Shown here: positions 1-6,094 of the stretch, one piece after another
How the letters are laid out: the number at the start of each line of letters is the position of its first letter
How positions within the stretch are numbered: the stretch's first letter is position 1
Assembly (NCBI GenBank): GCA_937900045.1
Contig: CALCEB010000156.1
Coordinates: forward strand, 1-10,748
Length of the DNA stretch: 10,748 bases
Direction of reading: 5' to 3'
Source of the DNA: an uncultured Acidobacteriota bacterium
GTDB taxonomy: Bacteria > Acidobacteriota > Terriglobia > UBA7540
The notes under the pieces: generated by a model
Database searches by the model: none
The model's input: only the letters and a program-made list of their open reading frames with translations
What the model was told of the DNA's origin: nothing
Translations under genes and position numbers: made by a program

Positions 1-858
1 GTCTGAGAGTCCAAAAGTTGGTTCGAGGCGGATCGTCCAGTGGGGCAATGGCGCATAGCTGAAGACCGGCCCGAGATACTGCTGTTGCCTGTGCCAGTAG
101 AATCCGAATTGCTGATTATTCCCCAGCGCCCCAATCATCTCGAGCCCAAAGCCCAATCGCTGCAGCGAAAGCACTGGCGGTGCCGACATTCCAGCCATGC
201 CCGGCTTTCCCACCGTGTTTTTACCGGTAGTCATTCCCATCCATTCTGGCTCGCGGAAAATGCCCCAAGCGTAGCCGAAAGCATTCTCGTGGGTCTCCAG
301 CCCCGTCTCGCTGATGAAGTTGAAGGTGATGTTCACCTGTCGCCAATCGTGATATACGATCGCGCGTTGCTCGAAGGTGTGCGCTGGCAAGTTCCGAGCC
401 ACGGAGAGCGGACCCACCAAATCCTCCCCGCCGAATCCGGAGACCTCCATCTTGTAAAGCGCCGCTTGATTTAAGTCCTCGTACTCGCCGTAAAGGGTGA
501 AATTCAACAGGTGATCGTGTGGGAGAAGGCGGAAGTAGGTGTTGAATCGCAGACCGCCGAACGTGGCTGGCAAACCAAAGATTTTTTGCTCCTCTGCCAT
601 GAACCCTGCCGACCACCGTGAAGTGATTCCGTACGACGCCATTTCCATCCCTGTGAAGAAATTGGGGCCCGTGCGTGCAGACTGGAAATCGGGCAGCACC
701 ATGACCATCATCGTGTCCTTGGGGATCGGGTAGTTAATGGCAGTGAAATAAGGGTCCATCTGCGCGTCCGGCACAGACTGCGCCGCGAGGCCTGCTGGAA
801 GCAAAGCCAGCATGAAAGCCATTTGCAGCGGCAGCTTCCAAAACGAATGTCTTGTCAT
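1..858 (-). CDS. Exported protein, probable outer-membrane beta-barrel (3' end outside window)
   Basis: The frame is open for 286 codons from an ATG at 858 to the window edge, so the C-terminus is missing. The N-terminus (MTRHSFWKLPLQMAFMLALL, then PAGLAAQ) is a typical Sec signal peptide, with likely cleavage near the LAA/AQ. The mature part has alternating polar and aromatic residues, for example GGLRFNTYFRLLP, LLNFTLYGEYEDL, RQVNITFNFISETG and LGFGLEMIGALGNNQQFGFY, with Met- and Gly-rich stretches between. That pattern resembles beta-strands of an outer-membrane barrel. I do not recognise a named family; a MetA/phenol-type barrel or a copper-associated outer-membrane protein are possibilities. 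An AGGAG at 866-870 lies 7 nt before the ATG. The start codon overlaps the TGA of the multicopper oxidase gene as ATGA (855-858), so it is probably translationally coupled to it and works in the same exported system. The reading frame is certain; the function is inferred. Confidence 0.8.
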   Translation of the reverse strand, partial: MTRHSFWKLPLQMAFMLALLPAGLAAQSVPDAQMDPYFTAINYPIPKDTMMVMVLPDFQSARTGPNFFTGMEMASYGITSRWSAGFMAEEQKIFGLPATFGGLRFNTYFRLLPHDHLLNFTLYGEYEDLNQAALYKMEVSGFGGEDLVGPLSVARNLPAHTFEQRAIVYHDWRQVNITFNFISETGLETHENAFGYAWGIFREPEWMGMTTGKNTVGKPGMAGMSAPPVLSLQRLGFGLEMIGALGNNQQFGFYWHRQQQYLGPVFSYAPLPHWTIRLEPTFGLSD

Positions 859-2435
859 TTCCAATCTCCTGTGCGCGATTTCAGCCGCGCTCCCTTCTGT
901 GGATGGTCGTGCATACCCGGCATTGCGTCCGGGTTCTTGCTCACCTGTTTCTTGCGCAACTGCATTATGTGATCGTACGGACCGGGCGGAAGAACGCGGA
1001 CAAGGGTCATCATGCCCTGCATAAATCCACTCCATCCCGGCCGTAACCCGTAGTTCTCCGGCTTCCACACTGCCTTGTCCATCGCCATCATCGGACCTTC
1101 CATGTAGGCGTCCTGCGGAAAGCCTGGCACGTTGTTGGCATTAGGGCTGATGTCAGCCTCCATATTCATGCCGGGCATCTGCATCCCGCCGTGCTGCATC
1201 CCCGGCATGTTTTGCATCGCGGCCTGGGCCTTGTCCTGAGACAAGGGGCCGTTGCCCACTGCCTGGTCGTTGGCGGATCCCACTCCCAAGCCGCGCCCAA
1301 GACCAGGGCCATAATCCTCTCCCATGGGCGCTCCCGGCGTTCCCGTCAGCATCCCCATTCCCTCTTCCATTGCGAGTCCTGCCGGCATGCCTTTCGTCAG
1401 GCGCGTCATGGGGCCGACCGTCGAAGACATCTGGTTCATCATGTGGTGCGGCAAATGGCAGTGGAACATCCAGTCGCCCGGATATTTGGCATCGAACTCT
1501 ACGTCCCGCGCCTGGGCGACCCCCACCAGCACCGTGTTTTCCGGTCTCCACGTCGATTGCGGCGCTCGCCCCGCTTCTGTCCCAGTTACGTAAAATGTGT
1601 TGCCGTGCAAATGAATGGGATGGTGATCCATTCCCAGATTGATCATGCGAATGCGTACCCGGTCGCCGAGCCGGGCGATCATTGGAGTGGCCGCCGGACC
1701 CGCCTTGCCGTTAAACACCAGCCAGTTGAACTCCATGTTCATGGTGTTCGGCACGCTGAGGTTCGGAAGCACGGCATATTCTTGCAACATGATGACGAAG
1801 TCCTTATCAACCCGCGGGTGGTATGGCTTCTTCGGGTGCAGGATGAAGGCTCCGAGCATCCCCATCATTTCCTGCATGGCCATGTGCGAGTGGTAGAAAT
1901 ATGTCCCTTCCTGATGCAACGTGAACTCGTAAGTAAAGCGGCCGCCGGGCGGAATGGGATCCTGGGAGATGCCGGGAATCCCGTCCATCGCAATGGGAAC
2001 CTCCAAGCCGTGCCAATGCATGGAAGTAGCTTCCGGCAGGTGGTTATCCACGATGATGCGCACACGGTCACCCTCATTCGCCTCAATCGTCGGGCCGGGG
2101 CAGCAGCCGTTGTAACCCCAGAAATTGAACGTGTAGCCCGGAAGAATTTCCCGTTTGACCGGTTCGGCAGTCAGATGGAACACCTTGACACCGTTGTCCA
2201 TAGTCCAGGGAAGGTCAGGAATGTCCGGTGTTTGAACGGATAAAAACCCCGCACTGGATAACGCGTTCTGAGCCGGTGTTTCCTGGCCCATTCTCACGGA
2301 CATATGGCCATGCTGCATGTCCATGCGCTCGTGTTGGGCGGCCTGAGCCGAAACGGCAGCGAATGCCTTAGTTCCGACCACCAAGCTGGCGCCAGCGAGT
2401 GCCTTTCGAAAAAAATCCCGTCTGTTCTTACTCAT
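855..2435 (-). CDS. Tat-exported two-domain multicopper oxidase with Met-rich C-terminal tail
   Basis: A 526-residue laccase-like oxidase that couples one-electron oxidation of a substrate (organic or cuprous copper) to reduction of O2 to water in the periplasm. A twin-arginine signal is present (NRRDFFRKALAGASLVVG, residues 4-21). All four copper motifs are visible: HWHG at 140-143, HSH at 182-184, HPIHLHG at 272-278, and HCH at 325-327 followed by H331 and M336. Together they supply a trinuclear cluster plus a type 1 site (H272, C326, H331, M336). Only 185 residues separate the first and last motifs, as in two-domain (small) laccases rather than three-domain CueO/CopA enzymes. Two-domain enzymes are known to assemble as trimers. 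Residues 340-526 form a Met/Gly/His-rich extension, densest at 406-425. The ATG at 2435 is chosen because AGGAGG lies 5 nt upstream and the Tat motif follows directly; an in-frame ATG at 2528 would bury it. The gene overlaps the cytochrome gene by 8 nt and the next gene by 4 nt. A vicinal Cys pair (C111-C112) precedes PGPTI. The substrate is not deducible. Confidence 0.93.
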   Translation of the reverse strand: MSKNRRDFFRKALAGASLVVGTKAFAAVSAQAAQHERMDMQHGHMSVRMGQETPAQNALSSAGFLSVQTPDIPDLPWTMDNGVKVFHLTAEPVKREILPGYTFNFWGYNGCCPGPTIEANEGDRVRIIVDNHLPEATSMHWHGLEVPIAMDGIPGISQDPIPPGGRFTYEFTLHQEGTYFYHSHMAMQEMMGMLGAFILHPKKPYHPRVDKDFVIMLQEYAVLPNLSVPNTMNMEFNWLVFNGKAGPAATPMIARLGDRVRIRMINLGMDHHPIHLHGNTFYVTGTEAGRAPQSTWRPENTVLVGVAQARDVEFDAKYPGDWMFHCHLPHHMMNQMSSTVGPMTRLTKGMPAGLAMEEGMGMLTGTPGAPMGEDYGPGLGRGLGVGSANDQAVGNGPLSQDKAQAAMQNMPGMQHGGMQMPGMNMEADISPNANNVPGFPQDAYMEGPMMAMDKAVWKPENYGLRPGWSGFMQGMMTLVRVLPPGPYDHIMQLRKKQVSKNPDAMPGMHDHPQKGARLKSRTGDWK

Positions 2436-3045
2436 GGATTCCTCCTGTTTGAAGATCTGACGGAGAGGCAGCAGCGCGGAGGTGAGGATAACCACGCAGG
2501 GTGTCTCTCTTGGTTGAGGCCTTGGCATCCGAAGGAAGTGATTTTTTCCACTCTTCCTCCACAGACGGCGGCAATTTGTCCATATGACCGAGGAACGTTA
2601 CGAGCTTCCAGATTTCCCCGTCGTTGAGGGTATTTCGCCAGGCTGGCATGCCTGTCCAGCGCACGCCGTGCCGGATGATATAAAAATTCTGGTTCTCGGG
2701 CATGTCCGGCATATCCTCCATGACCATGAACTGTGGCGCCGGCGGGTAGAATGGATGGCCGAACTTCTTCTCAGGATGATCGGGAGCGCCGTGGCACATC
2801 GCGCAGTGGTCACGATAAAGCTTCATGCCATCCAGCAGATTGGTTTCGGTGGGCTGGATCGGGTTCTTTTGATCGGGAGCGTGCCGGTCGGTGCAGGCAT
2901 CCATGAAGGACATCGCCTGGTGCTTTTCGAAAGCGGAGGGATGGAGGTCCGCCCGCAAGTCCAGAAATCCCATCCGCAGGTACGAATACGCGCCGCCTGC
3001 GAGGACGGCCAAAGTGACTACGATCCCCAAGAAAAAATTCCTCAT
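2428..3045 (-). CDS. Membrane-anchored mono-heme cytochrome c
   Basis: A 205-residue protein that carries electrons at the outer face of the cytoplasmic membrane. Residues 3-23 are one hydrophobic segment (FFLGIVVTLAVLAGGAYSYL) with no clear cleavage site, so it is probably an uncleaved anchor. One heme attachment motif, CAMCH, is at 81-85 (C81, C84, proximal H85). The GMP at 132-134 supplies the likely axial ligand M133, followed by the usual C-terminal helix (NDGEIWKLVTFLGHM, 141-155). This is the class I, CccA/cbb3-type cytochrome fold. The segment between heme and Met ligand is Met- and Pro-rich (PQFMVMEDMPDMPEN). The tail after about 165 is polar and probably disordered. The ATG at 3045 is preferred over one at 3138 because AGGAG lies 7 nt upstream and the membrane segment starts directly after it. 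The stop overlaps the start of the multicopper oxidase gene, which suggests these two are redox partners. That partnership is inferred from gene order only. Confidence 0.9.
   Translation of the reverse strand: MRNFFLGIVVTLAVLAGGAYSYLRMGFLDLRADLHPSAFEKHQAMSFMDACTDRHAPDQKNPIQPTETNLLDGMKLYRDHCAMCHGAPDHPEKKFGHPFYPPAPQFMVMEDMPDMPENQNFYIIRHGVRWTGMPAWRNTLNDGEIWKLVTFLGHMDKLPPSVEEEWKKSLPSDAKASTKRDTLRGYPHLRAAASPSDLQTGGIHE
2441..2446 (-). promoter_or_regulatory. Ribosome binding site of the multicopper oxidase gene
   Basis: A perfect AGGAGG on the minus strand, 5 nt before the ATG at 2435. It lies inside the last codons of the cytochrome c gene (encoding QTGGIHE), so translation of the two genes is probably coupled. 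It decides the oxidase start in favour of 2435 over the upstream in-frame ATG at 2528. Confidence 0.85.
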
Positions 3046-3052
3046 GACAAAG

Positions 3053-3057
3053 CTCCT
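3053..3057 (-). promoter_or_regulatory. Ribosome binding site of the cytochrome c gene
   Basis: AGGAG (within GAAAGGAGC) on the minus strand, 7 nt before the ATG at 3045. It supports that start over the ATG 31 codons upstream at 3138, whose extra residues look like translated leader. I saw no convincing promoter in the rest of the 154-nt gap between this gene and the next one upstream (3046-3199). Confidence 0.7.
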
Positions 3058-3199
3058 TTCCGGTTCTGTAGTTGGGTCGAACCTGGCCGCGGTTTGATGA
3101 TCACACAGTCGCGTGCATGCTGAAGCGGCCGAAGGCAACGCGCACAGAAATGTGGCGATGGATCAGACAGCGCGATTCAGGCGGATGCGGAGAATCTGG

Positions 3200-3652
3200 C
3201 TAAATGCGAAGGAAGGATTCTTTTTGGCAGATGGCTCTACCCGACAATAAACCGGGAGGCGACGAGGAAGTGTGGATAACAGAAGGAATCGCGAAGCTCA
3301 GCAAGAACCCAGGCTCCGCCGGTCCGCCGGCCGGCACGGGATGATAGTGAAGAGCAGCAGAGGGTGCTGGAATCAGGAATGCACCTTGCTGGGCGTGGCG
3401 AATGCAACTGTTTGCCGTAGCGCCACAGGGCGCGTCATTCTTTTTGCTGGAGTGCGCTGGGCAGCAGGGATGAGAAGGGGGCATACCCGGCATGGTGGCC
3501 GCACTACCGCGCTGACCACAGCATTGGGAAAAGCAGAGGATGGGACAGGCAAGCGCATAGAGAGACCCCAGATTGACGGCGATCGCCAACGCCAAGGAAA
3601 ACCCTCGCCACAACAACGGCCTTCTGGATCTCATTGCAACTCTTACGGACAT
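3200..3652 (-). CDS. Small exported Cys/His/Met-rich protein, possible copper binder
   Basis: Up to 150 residues; I recognise no named family. The N-terminus is an Arg-rich start followed by a hydrophobic core (FSLALAIAVNLGSLYALA, 18-35), a Sec signal peptide with probable cleavage before C36 or nearby. The next part is rich in soft-metal ligands: Cys at 36, 40, 44, 45, 63, 64, 76 and 83, with an MPGM and several His between them (TMPGMPPSHPCCPAH). A further C142 lies near the end. The C-terminal half is Pro/Ser/Ala-rich and featureless. The start is uncertain: ATG 3652 has no clear ribosome binding site and would sit almost on the predicted transcription start, while ATG 3634 (residue 7) leaves a short leader containing AAGAG. 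It lies upstream of the cytochrome/multicopper oxidase pair on the same strand, which fits a metal-sequestering or copper-delivery role. That role is an inference from composition and neighbours only. Confidence 0.7.
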   Translation of the reverse strand: MSVRVAMRSRRPLLWRGFSLALAIAVNLGSLYALACPILCFSQCCGQRGSAATMPGMPPSHPCCPAHSSKKNDAPCGATANSCIRHAQQGAFLIPAPSAALHYHPVPAGGPAEPGFLLSFAIPSVIHTSSSPPGLLSGRAICQKESFLRI

Positions 3653-3660
3653 CGATGCGT

Positions 3661-3689
3661 AGTATAGCGTCTCACCGGAATGACTTCAA
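3661..3689 (-). promoter_or_regulatory. Candidate sigma70-type promoter for the Cys-rich gene
   Basis: On the minus strand, TTGAAG (3684-3689) and TATACT (3661-3666) are separated by 17 nt, a good match to the -35 and -10 consensus. Transcription would begin at about 3654. The -35 element lies in the last codons of the glutaredoxin-like gene. This would allow the copper-type genes to be expressed separately from the ATP synthase operon. No operator for a copper-responsive regulator was recognised. Confidence 0.5.
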
Positions 3690-4055
3690 GCTACTTGTGT
3701 CAAGTCTTGCAGCAAGGGCGCAGGCGGAACCCGCGCCATCCATCGAAACTCCTCGTGTCGCGTTTGGCCGGCGGCGGAGTATCGCAGGCTCTTGACCACG
3801 ATCCAGAATAGCAGGGTTCAATCTTTCATTCCAATCCCAGCTCACGTGAAAGTTTGGCGGATCGTAAGGCGAGCAGTGAAAAGTGCGGCCATTAACCTCA
3901 AAAGTGGGCACGCGGCGCTTGCCCTCATTTGCCGTCGTGACAATCTGTTCCGCGCCTTCCACTTCCTCAATATTGATTTCTTCGTAAGGGATATTGCGTT
4001 CCTTCAAAAACCACTTGGCGCGGCGGCAATCCACGCACCAAGTGGTGGTATACAT
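3672..4055 (-). CDS. Glutaredoxin/mycoredoxin-like thiol oxidoreductase with C-terminal extension
   Basis: A 127-residue cytoplasmic protein with no signal peptide, expected to reduce disulfides or mixed disulfides. It begins with a thioredoxin-fold beta strand and active site (MYTTTWCVDCRRAKWFLKER), giving redox cysteines C7 and C10 (CVDC). The cis-proline loop RVPTF follows at about 48-52, and the GRTFHCSPYDP turn gives a third Cys (C61). Glutaredoxins of this class normally end at about 75-85 residues. Here about 45 more residues follow, Arg/Ala-rich and without obvious fold. The ATG at 4055 is preferred because AGGAGG lies 6 nt before it; ATGs at 4076 and 4073 lack this and would place the AGGAGG inside the gene. 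The gene starts 26 nt after the atpC stop, so it may be read from the ATP synthase transcript. A link to ATP synthase function is not implied. Confidence 0.85.
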   Translation of the reverse strand: MYTTTWCVDCRRAKWFLKERNIPYEEINIEEVEGAEQIVTTANEGKRRVPTFEVNGRTFHCSPYDPPNFHVSWDWNERLNPAILDRGQEPAILRRRPNATRGVSMDGAGSACALAARLDTSSLKSFR

Positions 4056-4061
4056 TCGAAT

Positions 4062-4067
4062 CCTCCT
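4062..4067 (-). promoter_or_regulatory. Ribosome binding site deciding the glutaredoxin-like start
   Basis: A perfect AGGAGG on the minus strand, 6 nt before the ATG at 4055. A tandem ATGATG at 4071-4076 just upstream would make the protein 7 residues longer (MMNRRIR), but those residues are simply the translation of the ribosome binding site region. Confidence 0.8.
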
Positions 4068-4081
4068 ATTCATCACTCGGT

Positions 4082-4516
4082 CTATTTATCCCCTTCTGCC
4101 AAGTGGCTCGCCACCTGCAACCGGGCTATGGACTTCGCGAGGGCGCCGCGAGCGCGCTCAAAATCAACGTTCGCTTCATGAAGTTGCTTCAGCCGTTGTT
4201 CCGCACGTTCTTTGGCGCGCTCGGCGCGGGCCACGTCAACCTCCTCCGCAAGCTCGGAGGTTTCCGCCAACACAATGACGCGCTCCGGCAGCACCTCGGC
4301 GAATCCCCAGCTCACGGCCAGGTAGCGCGCGCCCGAGCTGGTGGTATAGGCAATTTCGCCCGGCTGAAGCTCGGAGAGCAACGGGGCATGGCCGGGCAGA
4401 ACGCCAAGGTAGCCCTCTTTGCCAGGAAGCGTAACCGCCTCCACGGACTCGCGCACCACCTGCCGTTCGGGAGTGGCGATTTCGAGTTGGATTCGCGTTG
4501 GAAGTGAGTCAGCCAC
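4082..4516 (-). CDS. atpC: F1F0 ATP synthase subunit epsilon
   Basis: A 144-residue central-stalk subunit of the F1 sector, on the cytoplasmic face of the membrane. It links gamma to the c-ring and can inhibit ATP hydrolysis through its C-terminal helices. The N-terminal beta-sandwich (about 1-90) includes the characteristic LPGKEGYLGVLPGHAPLLSE and the GARYLAVSWGFAEVLPERV segment. The C-terminal helical hairpin (about 90-138) is present and rich in Glu/Arg/Ala, so this is the full-length two-domain form. The start codon is GTG (4516), with CAGGAA about 9 nt upstream. The gene lies 21 nt after atpD and is the last F1 gene of the operon. Confidence 0.96.
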   Translation of the reverse strand: MADSLPTRIQLEIATPERQVVRESVEAVTLPGKEGYLGVLPGHAPLLSELQPGEIAYTTSSGARYLAVSWGFAEVLPERVIVLAETSELAEEVDVARAERAKERAEQRLKQLHEANVDFERARGALAKSIARLQVASHLAEGDK

Positions 4517-4537
4517 GGTTCAATTTCCTGGTCGGCA

Positions 4538-5980
4538 TTAATTCTTCAATGTCTTGGCCTTTTCAAGGGCCTCGTCGATGGTTCCGACCATGTAAAAAGC
4601 CTGCTCCGGAACATCATCGTGCTTGCCATCCACCAATTCCTTAAAGCTGCGGATGGTATCCTCCATCTTCACGTATTTGCCTTCAAGCCCGGTGAACTGT
4701 TCCGCCACGAAGAACGGCTGCGAAAGGAAGCTTTGAATCTTGCGCGCCCGGGCCACGATGGTCTTGTCCTCTTCGCTGAGTTCGTCAATGCCCAGGATAG
4801 CGATGATGTCCTGCAGGTCGCGGTACTTCTGCAGAATCGCCTTGACAGCGCGCGCCACGTTGTAATGCTCTTCACCCACAATGCGCGGATCAAGAATGCG
4901 CGAGGTGGAGGCCAACGGATCCACGGCGGGATAAATGCCGAGTTCTGCGATCTGGCGGGACAGCACCGAGGTGGCATCGAGGTGCGCAAAGGCGGTGGCG
5001 GGCGCGGGGTCCGTCAAGTCGTCAGCCGGAACGTAGATGGCCTGAACCGAAGTGATGGAGCCCTTCTTGGTGGAGGTGATGCGCTCCTGCAGTTCTCCCA
5101 TTTCGGTGGAAAGGTTTGGCTGATAGCCCACGGCCGATGGCATCCGGCCGAGCAGCGCGGAGACCTCAGAGCCGGCTTGCGTGAAGCGGAAAATGTTGTC
5201 GATGAACAGCAGCACGTCCTGCCCTTCCACGTCGCGGAAGTATTCGGCCACGGTGAGGCCGGTCAGGCCCACGCGCAGACGCGCGCCGGGAGGTTCCGTC
5301 ATCTGGCCATAAATCAAAGCGGCCTTGGATTTTTCGGAATCCCCCGGTTTGATCACGCCGGACTCCGTCATTTCCAGCCACAGGTCGTTACCCTCGCGGG
5401 TCCGCTCGCCCACTCCGGCAAACACGGAGACGCCGCCAAGTTTCGTGGCGACGTTGTTGATCAATTCCATGATAATGACGGTCTTGCCCACGCCCGCGCC
5501 GCCAAACAAGCCGGTCTTGCCGCCGCGCAAATAGGGTTCGATCAAGTCCACCACTTTCACCCCGGTCTCAAACATCTCCAAGCGGGTGTTCTGTTCATCC
5601 AGTGGAGGCGCATGACGGTGAATCGGGAAGCGCACGTCGCTCTTGACCGGGCCCAGCTTGTCCACCGGCTCCCCGATCACGTTCAGCACGCGGCCCAGCG
5701 TCCCCTTGCCGACCGGTACCGTAATCGGGCCGCCGAGGTCGATGGCTTTCATGCCGCGCACCATTCCATCCGTCGGCTCCATAGCCACACACTTCACGCG
5801 GCCTTCACCCAGGTGCTGCTCGATTTCAGCGATAACGCTGATGGGCGAGGGAACCTCAAATCCTTCGGAGACAATGCGGACCGCGTTGAAGATGGGAGGG
5901 AGATGCCCCCTTTCGAAGAACACCACCACCACCGGCCCGGTGATCTCAACCACTTTACCGACATTGTTTTCTTCTGCCAT
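4538..5980 (-). CDS. atpD: F1F0 ATP synthase subunit beta (catalytic)
   Basis: A 480-residue catalytic subunit that makes ATP from ADP and phosphate in the F1 head. The P-loop GGAGVGKT is at 160-167 (K166, T167). GERTREGNDL follows at 191-200 with the catalytic glutamate E192. The Walker B strand is DVLLFID, ending at D261. The alpha/beta family signature PAVDPLASTS is at 351-360, and DELSEED, which contacts gamma and epsilon, is at 399-405. The N-terminal beta-barrel (about 6-80) and C-terminal helical domain are complete, and length is normal for the family. The start is ATG 5980 with AAGGGAG about 5 nt upstream. The gap to atpG is 114 nt and contains a GC-rich palindrome. No key residue is missing. 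Confidence 0.98.
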   Translation of the reverse strand: MAEENNVGKVVEITGPVVVVFFERGHLPPIFNAVRIVSEGFEVPSPISVIAEIEQHLGEGRVKCVAMEPTDGMVRGMKAIDLGGPITVPVGKGTLGRVLNVIGEPVDKLGPVKSDVRFPIHRHAPPLDEQNTRLEMFETGVKVVDLIEPYLRGGKTGLFGGAGVGKTVIIMELINNVATKLGGVSVFAGVGERTREGNDLWLEMTESGVIKPGDSEKSKAALIYGQMTEPPGARLRVGLTGLTVAEYFRDVEGQDVLLFIDNIFRFTQAGSEVSALLGRMPSAVGYQPNLSTEMGELQERITSTKKGSITSVQAIYVPADDLTDPAPATAFAHLDATSVLSRQIAELGIYPAVDPLASTSRILDPRIVGEEHYNVARAVKAILQKYRDLQDIIAILGIDELSEEDKTIVARARKIQSFLSQPFFVAEQFTGLEGKYVKMEDTIRSFKELVDGKHDDVPEQAFYMVGTIDEALEKAKTLKN

Positions 5981-6009
5981 CGAACTCCCTTCAAACGCTC
6001 ATCCTGCGG

Positions 6010-6059
6010 TAGGGGCGACCCTGGTGGCCGCCCGAGGGCGGGCATCAAGCCCACCCCTA
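6010..6059 (-). repeat. GC-rich imperfect palindrome between atpG and atpD
   Basis: TAGGGG at 6010-6015 and CCCCTA at 6054-6059 form the outer arms. Inside, CCGCCC (6028-6033) faces GGGCGG (6036-6041) across only 2 nt. The arms in between pair poorly, so this is an imperfect hairpin. It looks like a dispersed REP-like intergenic element of GGGGCGACC type. It lies wholly in the 114-nt gap and no U-run follows, so it is not an obvious terminator. It could stabilise or process the operon mRNA. Confidence 0.6.
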
Positions 6060-6094
6060 TCAAATGAAATCCCGGTTACTCCAGATACGACGGC

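Noticed and set aside
1191..2243. Plus-strand open frame of 350 codons opposite the multicopper oxidase gene
   Set aside because: It is an antisense shadow: His-rich, low complexity, no ribosome binding site or signal, while the minus strand carries all four copper motifs.
855..2435. Copper nitrite reductase (NirK) identity for the two-domain copper protein
   Set aside because: All eight His of the laccase trinuclear cluster are present (HWHG, HSH, HxH, HCH), which nitrite reductases lack.
2436..2528. Longer N-terminus for the multicopper oxidase (ATG at 2528)
   Set aside because: It would overlap the cytochrome gene by about 100 nt, bury the Tat motif and ignore the perfect AGGAGG before 2435.
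3046..3199. Extra small gene or regulatory RNA in the gap before the cytochrome gene
   Set aside because: I saw no ribosome-binding-site-supported frame of useful length, no clear promoter and no strong hairpin; the in-frame ATG at 3138 only extends the cytochrome with leader-like residues.
3661..3703. TTGACA at 3698-3703 as the -35 element for the Cys-rich gene
   Set aside because: It is a perfect hexamer but 31 nt from TATACT, with no -10-like sequence at 16-18 nt; TTGAAG at 3684-3689 has the right spacing.
4619..6067. Long plus-strand open frame (482 codons) opposite atpD
   Set aside because: It is the antisense shadow of a highly conserved gene; its translation is His/Arg/Gln-rich with no fold signs, and the minus strand encodes intact beta subunit.
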